Below the pieces are notes generated by a model. It was not told where the DNA came from, did not search any database, and saw nothing but the letters and a program-made list of their open reading frames with translations. From CAYPNF01 sp964411985 (lineage in GTDB: Bacteria > Verrucomicrobiota > Verrucomicrobiia > Limisphaerales > J093), in assembly GCA_964411985.1 (NCBI GenBank), contig CAYPNF010000046.1:3525-67524 (forward strand): DNA of 64,000 nt. Reading direction: 5' to 3'. The first letter of the stretch is position 1; every line of letters begins with the position of its first letter. Shown in pieces: positions 44,248 through 53,758 of this stretch. Both the position numbers and the translations under genes were made by a program.

Positions 44248-45612
44248 ATGGATGTCCTGACGCTGTCGCGCCTTCAGTTTGCCGCGACGATTTCGTTCCA
44301 CTACATCTACCCGCCGCTGAGCATCGGGCTGGGAGTGATGTTGGTGATCTTCGAGGCGCTCTGGCTCAAGACGAAGAACCCGCTCTACCACCAGTTGGCG
44401 CGGTTCTGGACGCGCATCTTCGCGCTGACTTTCGCGATCGGCGTGGCGACGGGCATCGTGATGGAGTTCGAATTTGGCACGAACTGGGCCACCTACTCAC
44501 GCTATGTGGGCGACGTGTTCGGCAGCGCGCTCGCGGCGGAAGGCATCTTCGCTTTCTTTCTCGAATCGGGCTTCCTGGCGATCCTGTTGTTCGGCTGGGA
44601 CAAGGTCGGGCGGAAGCTGCATTTCTTTGCCACCTGCATGGTGTGCCTGGGCGCGCACTTCAGTGCCATTTGGATTGTGGTGGCAAACTCCTGGATGCAA
44701 ACGCCTGCGGGGTTTCACATCGTGGGCGAGGGACTGAAGGCCCGCGCCGAAATCACCGACTTCTGGGAGATGGTGTTGAATCCGTCGTCTGTGGACCGCC
44801 TGTTCCACACGTTGTGCGGCGCGTGGCAGGCGGGCGCGTTCCTGGTCGTCAGCGTCAGCGCGTGGTACCTGCTGAAGAAACGCCACCTGGAGTTCGCGCG
44901 GGCGTCCTTGCGGGTCGGATTGGTGGTGAGTTTGATCGCGTCGCTGCTGCAGCTTGTCAGCGGACACGACAGCGCGGTGGGTGTGGCCAAGAACCAACCC
45001 GCCAAATTAGCGGCTTTCGAGGGGCTCTACGACACCACGACCAACGCACCGTTGACGCTGTTCGGTTGGGTGGAAGAGAAGAGCGAAACCATCAAGGGCG
45101 GCGCGGCCATCCCCGGCCTGCTAAGCTGGCTGACGCATGGCGACGCGAGCAAGCCGGTGCTGGGCTTGCGCGAATTCAAGCCCGAGGATCGTCCCCCGGT
45201 GAACTTCACCTTCCAGCTATACCACGGAATGGTCGCCGTTGGCTTCGGGATGATCGCGATGGCGGCGTTGGGTTTTCTCTACTTCTGGCGCGGATCGCTC
45301 TTCGAGAAGCGCTGGATGCTCTGGCTGCTGGTGTTATCCGTGCTCGGCCCGCAACTGGCCAACCAATGGGGGTGGTTTGCCGCCGAAATGGGCCGGCAGC
45401 CGTGGATTGTTTATGGTCTGATGCGCACCTCGGCAGGCTTGTCGGCAGTGGTCAAGGCGGAAGCCGTGCTGGGGTCATTGATTCTGTTCACGGCGATTTA
45501 CCTGCTGCTCTTCGCCGTGTTTGTCTATCTGCTCAACGACAAGATCCAGCACGGACCCGACAACGACGACCTGACACCGACGGGGAAGCTGGCGTTACCG
45601 TTCCAGGCTTGA
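44248..45612 (+). CDS. cydA: Cytochrome bd-type quinol oxidase subunit I
   Basis: The 454-residue membrane protein starts 'MDVLTLSRLQFAATISFHYIYPPLSIGLG', which includes the haem b595 His in 'FHYIYP'. Further markers are 'FALTFAIGVATGIVMEFEFGTNW' with the proton-channel Glu residues, 'FFLESGFLAILLFGWD', 'HFSAIWIVVANSWMQTP', His in 'DRLFHTLCGAWQAG' for haem b558, and 'GWFAAEMGRQPW' with the haem b558 Met. The quinol (Q) loop is short, as in CIO-type enzymes. It reduces oxygen to water with electrons from quinol at low oxygen. The ATG at 44248 was chosen since the frame upstream belongs to the antiporter remnant region. cydB follows 20 bases later. Confidence 0.97.
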   Translation: MDVLTLSRLQFAATISFHYIYPPLSIGLGVMLVIFEALWLKTKNPLYHQLARFWTRIFALTFAIGVATGIVMEFEFGTNWATYSRYVGDVFGSALAAEGIFAFFLESGFLAILLFGWDKVGRKLHFFATCMVCLGAHFSAIWIVVANSWMQTPAGFHIVGEGLKARAEITDFWEMVLNPSSVDRLFHTLCGAWQAGAFLVVSVSAWYLLKKRHLEFARASLRVGLVVSLIASLLQLVSGHDSAVGVAKNQPAKLAAFEGLYDTTTNAPLTLFGWVEEKSETIKGGAAIPGLLSWLTHGDASKPVLGLREFKPEDRPPVNFTFQLYHGMVAVGFGMIAMAALGFLYFWRGSLFEKRWMLWLLVLSVLGPQLANQWGWFAAEMGRQPWIVYGLMRTSAGLSAVVKAEAVLGSLILFTAIYLLLFAVFVYLLNDKIQHGPDNDDLTPTGKLALPFQA

Positions 45613-45632
45613 ACCCGAATTTCCTTTCCGCC

Positions 45633-46664
45633 ATGAACTTCGGCCACCTCGATCTTAACACCATCTGGTTCATCCTCATCGGTGTGTTGTTCACGGGCTA
45701 CGCGATGCTCGACGGCTTCGACCTGGGCGTCGGCGCGCTGCATCTGTTCACCAAGAAGGACGAACACCGCCGCCTAATGCTCAATGCCATCGGGCCGGTG
45801 TGGGACGGCAATGAGGTCTGGCTCGTGACCGGCGGCGGCGCTTTGTTTGCCGCATTTCCGAACGTTTATGCCACCGTCTTCTCGGGGTTTTACTTTGCGT
45901 TCATGCTGTTGCTCGTGGCGCTCATCTTCCGCGCGGTCGCCATCGAGTTTCGCAGCAAGCAGCCGATGGGCTGGTGGCGGCAGATGTGGGATGTGGGTTT
46001 TGCGGGCGGCAGCATCCTGTCCAGCCTGCTCATTGGCATTGCGATGGGCAACATCGCCTGGGGCGTGCCCATCGACGAACGTGGCGAATTCGCCGGCACG
46101 TTCCTGGGTCTGCTGCGCCCGTATCCGCTGCTGGTGGGCGTCACCACCTTGGCGCTCTTCATGATGCACGGGGCGATCTACGCCGTGATGAAGACCGAAG
46201 GCGAACTGCACGCCCAACTCCGCGGCTGGATCAAGAACTGCATGATCTTTTTCATCATCTGTTACGCCGTGACGACGATGGCTACGCTGCTCTACGTGCC
46301 GCACATGGCTGCGCGCGTGCGGGCGAACCCGTGGCTCTTCAGCGTGGCGCTAGTCAACATGCTCGCCATCGCCAACATCCCGCGCGAAATCCACCTTGGT
46401 CGCGACGGGCGGGCCTTCGTTTCCTCGTGCCTGGCGATGATGGCGCTGATGGGTTTGTTTGGCCTGGAGATGTTTCCGAACCTCGTGCTGAGCAACCCGG
46501 AGTCGGCTCACAGCCTGACCATTTACAACGCGGCCTCCTCCCCCAAGACGTTGGGCATCATGCTCACGATTGCGATCACTGGCGTGCCGATCGTGCTGGC
46601 GTACACAGCGAGCATCTATTGGGTTTTCCGGGGCAAGGTGAAGCTGGACCGGATGAGTTACTGA
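45633..46664 (+). CDS. cydB: Cytochrome bd-type quinol oxidase subunit II
   Basis: The 343-residue protein has the start 'NTIWFILIGVLFTGYAMLDGFDLGVGAL' and 'IGPVWDGNEVWLVTGGGALFAAFP', both characteristic of CydB, and about nine membrane segments. 'RAVAIEFRSK' and 'HGAIYAVMKTEGEL' are also conserved. It is the partner of CydA. I found no cydX-like small ORF after it and no cydDC transporter in the window. The downstream convergent gap to the CIA30 gene is 75 bases without a clear terminator. Confidence 0.97.
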   Translation: MNFGHLDLNTIWFILIGVLFTGYAMLDGFDLGVGALHLFTKKDEHRRLMLNAIGPVWDGNEVWLVTGGGALFAAFPNVYATVFSGFYFAFMLLLVALIFRAVAIEFRSKQPMGWWRQMWDVGFAGGSILSSLLIGIAMGNIAWGVPIDERGEFAGTFLGLLRPYPLLVGVTTLALFMMHGAIYAVMKTEGELHAQLRGWIKNCMIFFIICYAVTTMATLLYVPHMAARVRANPWLFSVALVNMLAIANIPREIHLGRDGRAFVSSCLAMMALMGLFGLEMFPNLVLSNPESAHSLTIYNAASSPKTLGIMLTIAITGVPIVLAYTASIYWVFRGKVKLDRMSY

Positions 46665-46739
46665 AAGACAGGTTCTCCCTCGGGCGTGGTTTCCAGCCCT
46701 GAGCCGTAAAGGCAAAACAGCCATGACCGAGGAACGGAT

Positions 46740-47282
46740 TCACGGGGTTGCAGGCGAGCCGTGGACCCAGCCGATCTCCAACCGAAACGGGCCAGGTTGT
46801 TTGTCGGCAATCAGGAAGCCCACCGAGGCGACCTTGGCCGGATCGAGTGGCGCCTCCCCAGACAGCACTCGGCCCCGAAACGTCGGCACGAATTGTCTGA
46901 GGACCAGGCGGTGTTCTTCCCACTCGCCCTGCTTCGGTGTAAAAGTGGTTTGGTAGAGGGTGCTGTCGAAGTTCTGGGCCATCCTTGCTGTGAACCTGTA
47001 GCTCCGGCCGTCGCCGCGCACCCGGATGACGAAGGCGTCGCATCCGGCCAGGTCATGGCGCGCTGGTAACGAGCGCACGGACGCGAAGCCGCCGTTGTGC
47101 TCCAGGGACACTACGCCCTGGAATACCGCCACGCCATCGGTCAGGTGTAAACGGCTGGTGGACACGCCACCCATGACATCGTCGTTGACCACTTGCCAGG
47201 AGGCGGTGTTGGTGGCGGTTTGGAAATCAAAGAGGACCTTGTCGGGAGCGGCATGGGTGTTCATGGCCAGAAGCAGAGCCAA
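46740..47282 (-). CDS. CIA30 family protein (NADH:ubiquinone oxidoreductase assembly-factor-like)
   Basis: The 180-residue protein has 'WQVVNDDVMGGVSTSRL', 'FQGVVSLEHNGGFASVRS', 'IRVRGDGRSYRFTARM' and 'VASVGFLIADKQPGPFRLEI', a full set for the CIA30/galactose-binding-like fold. Its role in bacteria is unclear. The 5' end is odd: a TGA stop lies 9 bases upstream of a TTG, and the first residues 'LALLLAMNTHAAP' look like the tail of a signal peptide whose first part is missing. A start at ATG 47264 would remove most of the hydrophobic core. The gene may be N-terminally truncated, or a frameshift may hide the true start. Confidence 0.78.
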   Translation of the reverse strand: MALLLAMNTHAAPDKVLFDFQTATNTASWQVVNDDVMGGVSTSRLHLTDGVAVFQGVVSLEHNGGFASVRSLPARHDLAGCDAFVIRVRGDGRSYRFTARMAQNFDSTLYQTTFTPKQGEWEEHRLVLRQFVPTFRGRVLSGEAPLDPAKVASVGFLIADKQPGPFRLEIGWVHGSPATP

Positions 47283-47465
47283 GGAGGTTCAACCTGGGAG
47301 CCGATGCGTGGCGCCTGAGAGTATCGTAGGCATCGCCTGTCACTCTATCTCCACAATCCTCGGATGCCAAGCAATACATGCTTTGGCTAAAACTCTTCAG
47401 CCGTGGGAAGACAGCCAGGTTGGGTTGGTTCTGGCGGCCCTTGCGTGATCCGTTATCCTGTGATA

Positions 47466-47612
47466 ATGGGCATCATGGTAAAGCTTCAGACAATTCTCGT
47501 GACTGGCGCGACCGGCAATATTGGCGGGCGGCTCGTGCCACGGCTGTTGGAGTCCGGATTTCGCGTCCTTTGCTTGGCTCGCGATCCGGCGCGGCTGCAG
47601 GGAAGGCCTTGA
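47466..47612 (+). pseudogene. 5' remnant of an SDR/NAD(P)-binding oxidoreductase gene
   Basis: About 48 residues, 'TILVTGATGNIGGRLVPRLL' and 'FRVLCLARDPARLQGRP', match the first Rossmann unit of NmrA/DUF2867-type SDR proteins and then stop. The rest of the family (usually 300-480 residues) is absent: 51 bases later the acetyltransferase gene starts. This is a truncated gene, not a small protein family I know. Confidence 0.7.
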
Positions 47613-47663
47613 TCCACTCCCCGCACTGCCTGGCTGCTTCACTTCCTTCGCAGATTCAACAGT

Positions 47664-48131
47664 ATGACGATACTCCACACAGACGAGACGCTTCCTGTTC
47701 CGCCTGCGGATCTGTCCTATGGCAGAGTGTGGCTCCGTTTTGTGGAAGTCATACCAGGCGAGCCCGAGCGGGGCTTGGTGCCGTATTATCACTTTCGCAT
47801 CTTGACTCTGGATGGATCGGATGTGGGTCACATCAACTTCCGCGTGGGAGGCACCGAGCACGTCCTGCTGTATGCCGGGCACATCGGCTACGAGATTGAA
47901 GAGGAATTCCGCGGTCATCGTTACGCACTCCAAGCCTGCCGCGCAATCGCACCCCTGGTCCGCTCGATCTATCGCGAAGTGATCCTCACCTGCGACCCGG
48001 ATAACGTGGCTTCGAGGCATACGATCGAGAGGCTGGGTGGGGAGTTTATGGATGAGGTTTCGGTTCCACCTCGTGACCCTCATTATGCGCGGGGTTCGCG
48101 CAGCAAGAGACGCTACCGGTGGGACTTGTAA
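47664..48131 (+). CDS. GNAT family N-acetyltransferase
   Basis: The 155-residue protein shows the GNAT core: 'VGHINFRVGG' (strand pair), 'GHIGYEIEEEFRGHRYALQAC' with the acetyl-CoA loop pattern R-G-x-x-x-A, and 'VILTCDPDNVASRHTIERLGGEF' for the last strand and helix. It is of the RimJ/RimL-like style (x-x-x-N-x-x-S-x-x-x-x-x-x-x-G-x). The substrate is unknown. The ATG gives a normal start; no partner gene is evident, and a truncated SDR gene lies upstream. Confidence 0.86.
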   Translation: MTILHTDETLPVPPADLSYGRVWLRFVEVIPGEPERGLVPYYHFRILTLDGSDVGHINFRVGGTEHVLLYAGHIGYEIEEEFRGHRYALQACRAIAPLVRSIYREVILTCDPDNVASRHTIERLGGEFMDEVSVPPRDPHYARGSRSKRRYRWDL

Positions 48132-48219
48132 GCAGCAGACCAGGGGTGTTTCATGGTTCACTCCCTTTATCGACGTGAAGCGGGGGGAGTCCGCATGATC
48201 GGCCGATGGCCTTTCCCTC

Positions 48220-50652
48220 TCATTGTTGGCTCCCGTCCAGGCAACGGCGGATGGTGCGGCTGATGGACTCTGCCTCGCTCGGCTTACTCAGGAACGTAAT
48301 CCGGTCTTTGAATCGCCCCCTGTCCCCGATCAGGTCCTCGCTGTAGCCACTGGTGAGGATCACCTTGAGTTCCGGCTTCTGTTTCCGAAACTCGTCTGCC
48401 AGGTCTAACCCGCTCAACCCCTCAGGCATAATCATGTCCGAAAACAGGAGATCGATTGTTTGGTCGTGTTGCTTCCAAACCTCTCTGGCCTCCGGTCCAT
48501 TGGCCGCCTCGAGGACTTCATAACCGCAAGCTCGAAGGTATTTTGCAGTCTGGACACGGACCCCCTTTTCATCCTCCACCAGGAGCACGGTCTCGTTCCC
48601 GCGGAGATCCTGATCCTCCAGTCCCAACTCGACTCTTGGCGCGCCCAGCGCGGGAGCTGCAGGCAGAAAGACCCGGAAAGTCGTTCCCTGATTCGGTTTG
48701 CTCTCCACTTCGATCCGGCCCTCGTGCTGTCCGACAATCCCATGAACCGTCGCCAGGCCCAGGCCCGTTCCCTTTCCCACCTCCTTGGTGGTGAAGAACG
48801 GCTCGAAGATACGTTTCTTAACCGACTCCGACATGCCACAACCTGTGTCCGAGACCACCAGGCAGACCTCCCCAGCTCGGATCAGTTGCTCCGAGGTTTC
48901 AGGGGCAGAGTGGTTCGCGAGCGTCCGGAGTGTCAGCCTGCCTCCATGCTCCATGGCATCGCGGGCGTTGACACAAAGGTTCATCACCACCTGCTCCAGC
49001 ATCCCCACGTCCGCAGCGATCAGAGGTGGATTCACGTCCGGGAAAAACTCCAGGACGATCCGTTCCCCCAGGAGTCGACGCAGCATCTCCACCATTCCCC
49101 CGACGACCTCGTTGATCGCCACGGGCCTGATCTGCATCACATTCCTTCGACTGAACATGAGCAACTGCCGCGTCAGGGTCGCTCCCCGCTTGGCTTCCAG
49201 CAACACTTCGCCCAGCGCCGTTTTGGTCCGCGCGTCGATCCCGGGGGAGCGCTGCAGAAAACTCAAATGCATCATCGTTGCCGCCAGGATATTGTTGAAG
49301 TCGTGAGCCACCCCTCCGGCCAGTTGGCCTACCGCCTCCATTCTTTGGGCGTGAAACAGTTTCTCCTCCAGTCCCTTTCTCTCCGTGATGTCTTGTTTTA
49401 CGGCGATAAAGTGCGTGATCTCTCCCGCCTCGCTCTTCATAGGGGTGATCGTCATCTCTTCCGTGTAGAAGCTCCCGTTTCTGCGCCGGTTGATGACTTC
49501 ACCTCGCCAGACACCGCCGGCGAGAATCGTGTCCCACATTTTCCGATAGAATTCGTGATCGTGCTTCCCCGACCTGATCAGATCTCCGGGTTCCCTCCCG
49601 ACGGATTCCTTCAGGCTGTAACCTGAGTTCGTGACGAAGGCGCGATTAGCCCAGAGGATTCTGCCCGCACGGTCAGTGATGACGATGGCGTTCGCTGCCG
49701 CCTCCAGGGCGCTGCTCTGCAGACGCAATTGGCTTTCAGCCCGCTTGCGCTCGCTTACGTCGGCAATGGTCACCAGCACCAGTCTCCCCGCCGGAGTCTC
49801 CACGGGCGCAGTGGATATCAAGAGGTCAAGGCAAACGGTGGTCTCCCCCTTCTGGACTGTCAATTGTCCCTCTGCCTCATATACGACCTCTCCTGACTCC
49901 CAGGTGTGCATCACTCGGCTACGAACCGGACAGGCGGAACACCCCTCCTCTCCGCCACAACCGGAGCTCCCGAATGAATTCAGGCATCCAACGACTTCGC
50001 CGCCAAGCAGACCCAACAGTTCCGCTTTCTCCTTGTCGGCGGACCGCACCCCCATCCGGTTGATGTCAGTAACTCGCCCTTCCTGGTTGACCAGCATCAT
50101 CAGGTAGGGCGCACTCTCAAAGACGCTTTCCAGCGTCCGCGTCTTAGCCGAAAGTTGCACCTCCAATTGCCTGCGCCGCGCCAATTCATCCTCCAACTCC
50201 CGGGTGCGCTCCAACACCAGGGCGGCTAGTTGCTCCCTTTCCATTCGATGCAGACGATGAGCCTCCTTGAGTTTGGCCATCGCCCGAACCTGCGCCACCA
50301 ACTCCTGCTCGTTCACCGGCTTGGACAGAAACGCCTCCGCGCCCACGGCCAGGGCTTTCAGCCGACTTTCGCGATCGGTCCCTAAAGCGGTGAGAAACAC
50401 CACCGGGATCGAGGAGAGCGTGGGATCGGCTTTCAGACATCGGCAGACTTCGAAGCCGTCCATCCGCGGCATCACGATGTCCAGGAGGATCACGTCCGGA
50501 TCTTTGGCTCGGGCCGCTTCCAGACCCTCGGGGCCGCTAAGGCAGGTCGAAAGACTGTATTCGGGCAAGGCGTCGTGCACCACCGCTTTGAGCGTGGTCA
50601 GATTGTCCTGGTTGTCGTCGATCGCCAGTATCTTGAGTTTGCGGGGCGCCAT
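48220..50652 (-). CDS. Hybrid sensor histidine kinase, REC-PAS-PAS-HisKA-HATPase-REC
   Basis: This 810-residue soluble protein starts with a receiver (Asp in 'VILLDIVMPRMDGFEV'), then a coiled coil, a PAS domain (~165-300) with a Cys-rich insert 'VGCLNSFGSSGCGGEEGCSACPV', and a second PAS (~310-430, 'AIVITDRAGRILWANRAF'). The kinase core has the acceptor His in 'GGVAHDFNNILAATM', N box 'NLCVNARDAM', 'VVSDTGCGMSES' and 'GTGLGLATVHGIVGQHEG'. The protein ends with another receiver ('LLFSDMIMPEGLSGLDL'). Its own N-terminal receiver and the receivers of the upstream kinase suggest a phosphorelay. A TTG 18 bases upstream would overlap the upstream stop; I chose the ATG at 50652, 14 bases after it. 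The two kinases form an operon. Confidence 0.93.
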   Translation of the reverse strand: MAPRKLKILAIDDNQDNLTTLKAVVHDALPEYSLSTCLSGPEGLEAARAKDPDVILLDIVMPRMDGFEVCRCLKADPTLSSIPVVFLTALGTDRESRLKALAVGAEAFLSKPVNEQELVAQVRAMAKLKEAHRLHRMEREQLAALVLERTRELEDELARRRQLEVQLSAKTRTLESVFESAPYLMMLVNQEGRVTDINRMGVRSADKEKAELLGLLGGEVVGCLNSFGSSGCGGEEGCSACPVRSRVMHTWESGEVVYEAEGQLTVQKGETTVCLDLLISTAPVETPAGRLVLVTIADVSERKRAESQLRLQSSALEAAANAIVITDRAGRILWANRAFVTNSGYSLKESVGREPGDLIRSGKHDHEFYRKMWDTILAGGVWRGEVINRRRNGSFYTEEMTITPMKSEAGEITHFIAVKQDITERKGLEEKLFHAQRMEAVGQLAGGVAHDFNNILAATMMHLSFLQRSPGIDARTKTALGEVLLEAKRGATLTRQLLMFSRRNVMQIRPVAINEVVGGMVEMLRRLLGERIVLEFFPDVNPPLIAADVGMLEQVVMNLCVNARDAMEHGGRLTLRTLANHSAPETSEQLIRAGEVCLVVSDTGCGMSESVKKRIFEPFFTTKEVGKGTGLGLATVHGIVGQHEGRIEVESKPNQGTTFRVFLPAAPALGAPRVELGLEDQDLRGNETVLLVEDEKGVRVQTAKYLRACGYEVLEAANGPEAREVWKQHDQTIDLLFSDMIMPEGLSGLDLADEFRKQKPELKVILTSGYSEDLIGDRGRFKDRITFLSKPSEAESISRTIRRCLDGSQQ

Positions 50653-50666
50653 AGCATTCCAAAGGA

Positions 50667-53651
50667 TCAAGAAAGCGCCTCTTGCAGGGTCTTCATCAGG
50701 AGTCCCTCGTCGATTGGCTTGGAAACATAACCGTCGAATCCATGATCCAGGATCTTCTCCCGATCGCCCTTCATGGCCCTGGCGCTGAGGGCGATCACTG
50801 GAATAGGCCGCAGGATCTCCTCGTTCCGGATCGCGCGCAAGGTCTGCGCACCGTCCTCTCCCGGCAGCGAAATATCCATGAGGATGAGGTCGGGTTGGTG
50901 GACTCTGGCCTGCTCCAGCCCAGCCCGGCCGTCAGCGGCTTCGATAATCTGATATCGTTGATCCAGTAAAGCCTTCGCGGTTCGCAGGTTGTCGGGGTTG
51001 TCCTCCACTACCAGAATCAGCGGTTTCCCCGGTCGCACCGGACGCCTGCGCAAAGGCGTCCGCGCCTCGGGTTCCTGCCGGGGGGAAACGAGCATTCCTG
51101 CCACTGCGGCAAGCAAGCCGGCCTTGTTAATGTCGCCCTTCTGGATCAGCTGGTGGATGTGGTTGCTCTTGAGGAAACTCAGCTCTTCTTTGGTGACATG
51201 CTTGGCGGTCAGGATCAGGACCGGCAGTTGGGATGTTCGTTCCGTTCCTCGGATCGCTTTGAGCACCGCGAAGCCGTCCACCTCCGGCATCATCAGGTCG
51301 AGAATCACGGCGTCCGGCAGGGCTTGTTCGATTTCCTCCAGCGCCTCTTTACCGTTGTGCGCCACCCGGATCCGATAGCCTTGCGTTTCAAGAATATCCT
51401 TCAATTGGATGATCGCAGGCTCGCTGTCCTCGACCACTAGGACCGTGTGGCCCTGACCAGGCCGAGCCGCTGCGGGCCTGGGCACGGATTCGACCTCGCG
51501 TCGCTGGGTTGTCCCTGGACCACTTGTGGCCGTATCCAACGCGAGCGGCAAACGGAGGGTAAACGTGGATCCCTGCCCCGGTGCGCTCTTTACCGTGATC
51601 ACCCCACCCATCAACGATGCGAGTCTCCTGGCGATAGCCAGGCCCAGCCCGGTGCCCCCATATTTGCGGGAGGTGCTTTCGTCGCCTTGGCGGAACTCCT
51701 CGAAGATGGACGGAAGCTGCTCGGCAGCGATGCCGATTCCCGTATCGATGACAGAGATTTCGAGGGTAGGTTCTGCCTTTCCGTCGTTCGTGGGCACGGT
51801 CCGGGCTGTAATCGTGACCTGGCCGTGATCCGTGAACTTGACCGCGTTGCCGATCAGGTTTTGGAGAATGTGCCGGCATTTGGTCGCGTCGCTGGTGACA
51901 GACGGAAGATCGGCGGAGATTTCACTGCGCAAGGCAACTCCCTTTTCCACGGCCTGCGGCTCGAGCATGTCAACGATTTCGCCTACCAACCCGCGGATGG
52001 AAAAGTGGGTAAGGCAGACCTCCTCCCGTCCCGCCTCGATGCGTGACAGGTCCAGGATGTCGTTGATGAGCGTCAAGAGGTTTCTGCCGTTGCGCTCGAT
52101 AATTTCCAGGTAGCCCCGCTCCTCTGCCGGGATGGCCTTTGCCAAACGGCGGCTCAGCACACCTGACAGAGCGATCACCGAGTTGAGTGGAGTGCGGAGT
52201 TCGTGGCTCATATTCGAGAGGAAGGCGCTCTTGAGCCGGCTGGCTTCGTCCAACTGCTGCTTCTGCATCTCCAACTCGGTGTTCTGCTCAGTCAACTCCG
52301 CGGCCTGTGCCGCCAGTTCCCGCTTCTGGGCGTCCAGCTCCCGGTTCTGCTGTTCCAGCCGCTCTGCCAGTCCCTGAATCTGCTGATGAGCCAGGACGCC
52401 GTTCATCCGCGCCGTGAGCACGCTCCAGACGTCCTTCACGAACTGAACCGCCAAGGCGTCGTAGGCCCGGACACTCGCCAGCGATATCACCGCCGTAACC
52501 TCCTGTTCGGAAACCACCGGAATGGTGAGGATCTCCCGCGGCAAATACTCCCCACTCACCGCTGCGAAGGTGAAACGTGTGTCTGCGGGAATGTCGGAGA
52601 TGCGCTGGATTTGCCGCGTGGCGAGCGCCAACCCCAGCTCCCCTTCCAGCCCCGACGCGGAAAAAGTGGCGCGCCCACTTCCCCCCAACCCGACGGACTC
52701 ATAATGCTCGAATGCGGTCTTGCCCTCGTTGAGGAGATAGACCGCCCCTAGCTGCGAACCCGTGTGCGACACGAGAGCTGTGAGCAATTCCCGACAGAAC
52801 GGACGCAACTCGGTTTCCCTGAGCATGACGCGGGAGAGTTCGCTGGTGCGCTTGTTGATTTGCGCATCCCTTTGGATCGCTTCCCCCATGTTGTTCAGAG
52901 TGGCCGCCAACACTCCCAACTCGCTGTCGGAGATATGTTGGCTGCGAGCCCCCATCTCTCCTTTCCCAAACTGTTCCGCCACCGCCGTCATCTCCCTGAC
53001 TGGGGTCTTGATCGCGGCGAGCAGGTACCAAGCCACCGCCGAGGTCAGCAGCAGAATGGTGACGCTGACAACCAACAACTGAAGGGTGAGCGAACCTCTC
53101 AAGGCTTCCGCCTCTCGATAATACTGCTCCGCACGGTTCCAGGCGAAATCGCTGATCTCTTGGACGTGTGACCATAGGGTATTCACGTGTAATCCCCCCA
53201 AACCCTGGGGCTGAAGGCGAGCCGTCGCTTCAGGGATCTTCCCAGCCTGCGCCAGACGGAGGGTCTCCTGCCGGATGGATCTCCATTGCGCCAATTGGTC
53301 GCGGACATCCTCCACATCGCTTCGAGGACCCAGAAAACGGTCGTAGAGGATGTCGAGTTGCCGAAATGCGGCCGCTTCCTTTGCATCGATGTCCTGGAGG
53401 ATGGACGCCCTTTCCGAATCGCTAGTCGCCAGGAGCCAAGCCTTCTCGTTGCGGTCGATGGAAAGGATAGCAGTGGAGAGCCGGTCGAGAGCTCCCCTTA
53501 CGGTCAGTGGATGGTCGTAAAGGCCTTTGAACTGATCCCAGATCCGGTCCGTTTCCACCCAGGCCACAGCCCCGAGCGTCAGCACTAGCAGGAGGATGAT
53601 GCCAAAGCTTAACCTCAGCTGGGTGCCGATGTTCAGATCTTTCAGTTTCAT
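50667..53651 (-). CDS. Membrane hybrid histidine kinase with HAMP, GAF, HisKA, HATPase and two receivers
   Basis: The 994-residue protein has membrane helices at ~14-33 and ~190-212 enclosing a helical sensor of the CHASE3/four-helix-bundle type ('AILSIDRNEKAWLLATSD'). A HAMP domain (~212-265), a GAF domain (~285-420) and a long Gln/Glu-rich coiled coil (~425-475) follow. The kinase has 'FLSNMSHELRTPLNSV', 'NLIGNAVKFTDHGQ', 'VIDTGIGIAAEQ' and 'GTGLGLAIARRLASLMGG'. Two receivers end the protein (Asp in 'AVILDLMMPEVDGFAV' and in 'LILMDISLPGEDGAQTL'). This layout is that of multi-step phosphorelay kinases. It is transcribed together with the second hybrid kinase downstream; CheR lies upstream on the same strand. 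Confidence 0.93.
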   Translation of the reverse strand: MKLKDLNIGTQLRLSFGIILLLVLTLGAVAWVETDRIWDQFKGLYDHPLTVRGALDRLSTAILSIDRNEKAWLLATSDSERASILQDIDAKEAAAFRQLDILYDRFLGPRSDVEDVRDQLAQWRSIRQETLRLAQAGKIPEATARLQPQGLGGLHVNTLWSHVQEISDFAWNRAEQYYREAEALRGSLTLQLLVVSVTILLLTSAVAWYLLAAIKTPVREMTAVAEQFGKGEMGARSQHISDSELGVLAATLNNMGEAIQRDAQINKRTSELSRVMLRETELRPFCRELLTALVSHTGSQLGAVYLLNEGKTAFEHYESVGLGGSGRATFSASGLEGELGLALATRQIQRISDIPADTRFTFAAVSGEYLPREILTIPVVSEQEVTAVISLASVRAYDALAVQFVKDVWSVLTARMNGVLAHQQIQGLAERLEQQNRELDAQKRELAAQAAELTEQNTELEMQKQQLDEASRLKSAFLSNMSHELRTPLNSVIALSGVLSRRLAKAIPAEERGYLEIIERNGRNLLTLINDILDLSRIEAGREEVCLTHFSIRGLVGEIVDMLEPQAVEKGVALRSEISADLPSVTSDATKCRHILQNLIGNAVKFTDHGQVTITARTVPTNDGKAEPTLEISVIDTGIGIAAEQLPSIFEEFRQGDESTSRKYGGTGLGLAIARRLASLMGGVITVKSAPGQGSTFTLRLPLALDTATSGPGTTQRREVESVPRPAAARPGQGHTVLVVEDSEPAIIQLKDILETQGYRIRVAHNGKEALEEIEQALPDAVILDLMMPEVDGFAVLKAIRGTERTSQLPVLILTAKHVTKEELSFLKSNHIHQLIQKGDINKAGLLAAVAGMLVSPRQEPEARTPLRRRPVRPGKPLILVVEDNPDNLRTAKALLDQRYQIIEAADGRAGLEQARVHQPDLILMDISLPGEDGAQTLRAIRNEEILRPIPVIALSARAMKGDREKILDHGFDGYVSKPIDEGLLMKTLQEALS

Positions 53652-53758
53652 GGAACGAGCCTATTCATGCAGGTAGGGGGAAAGAAGATCGGAGTTCCTA
53701 CCGGCTCCAACCCGGACAACCAGCCCATCTCCTGGCTCTCCGCCGCAACCTGGGCCTT

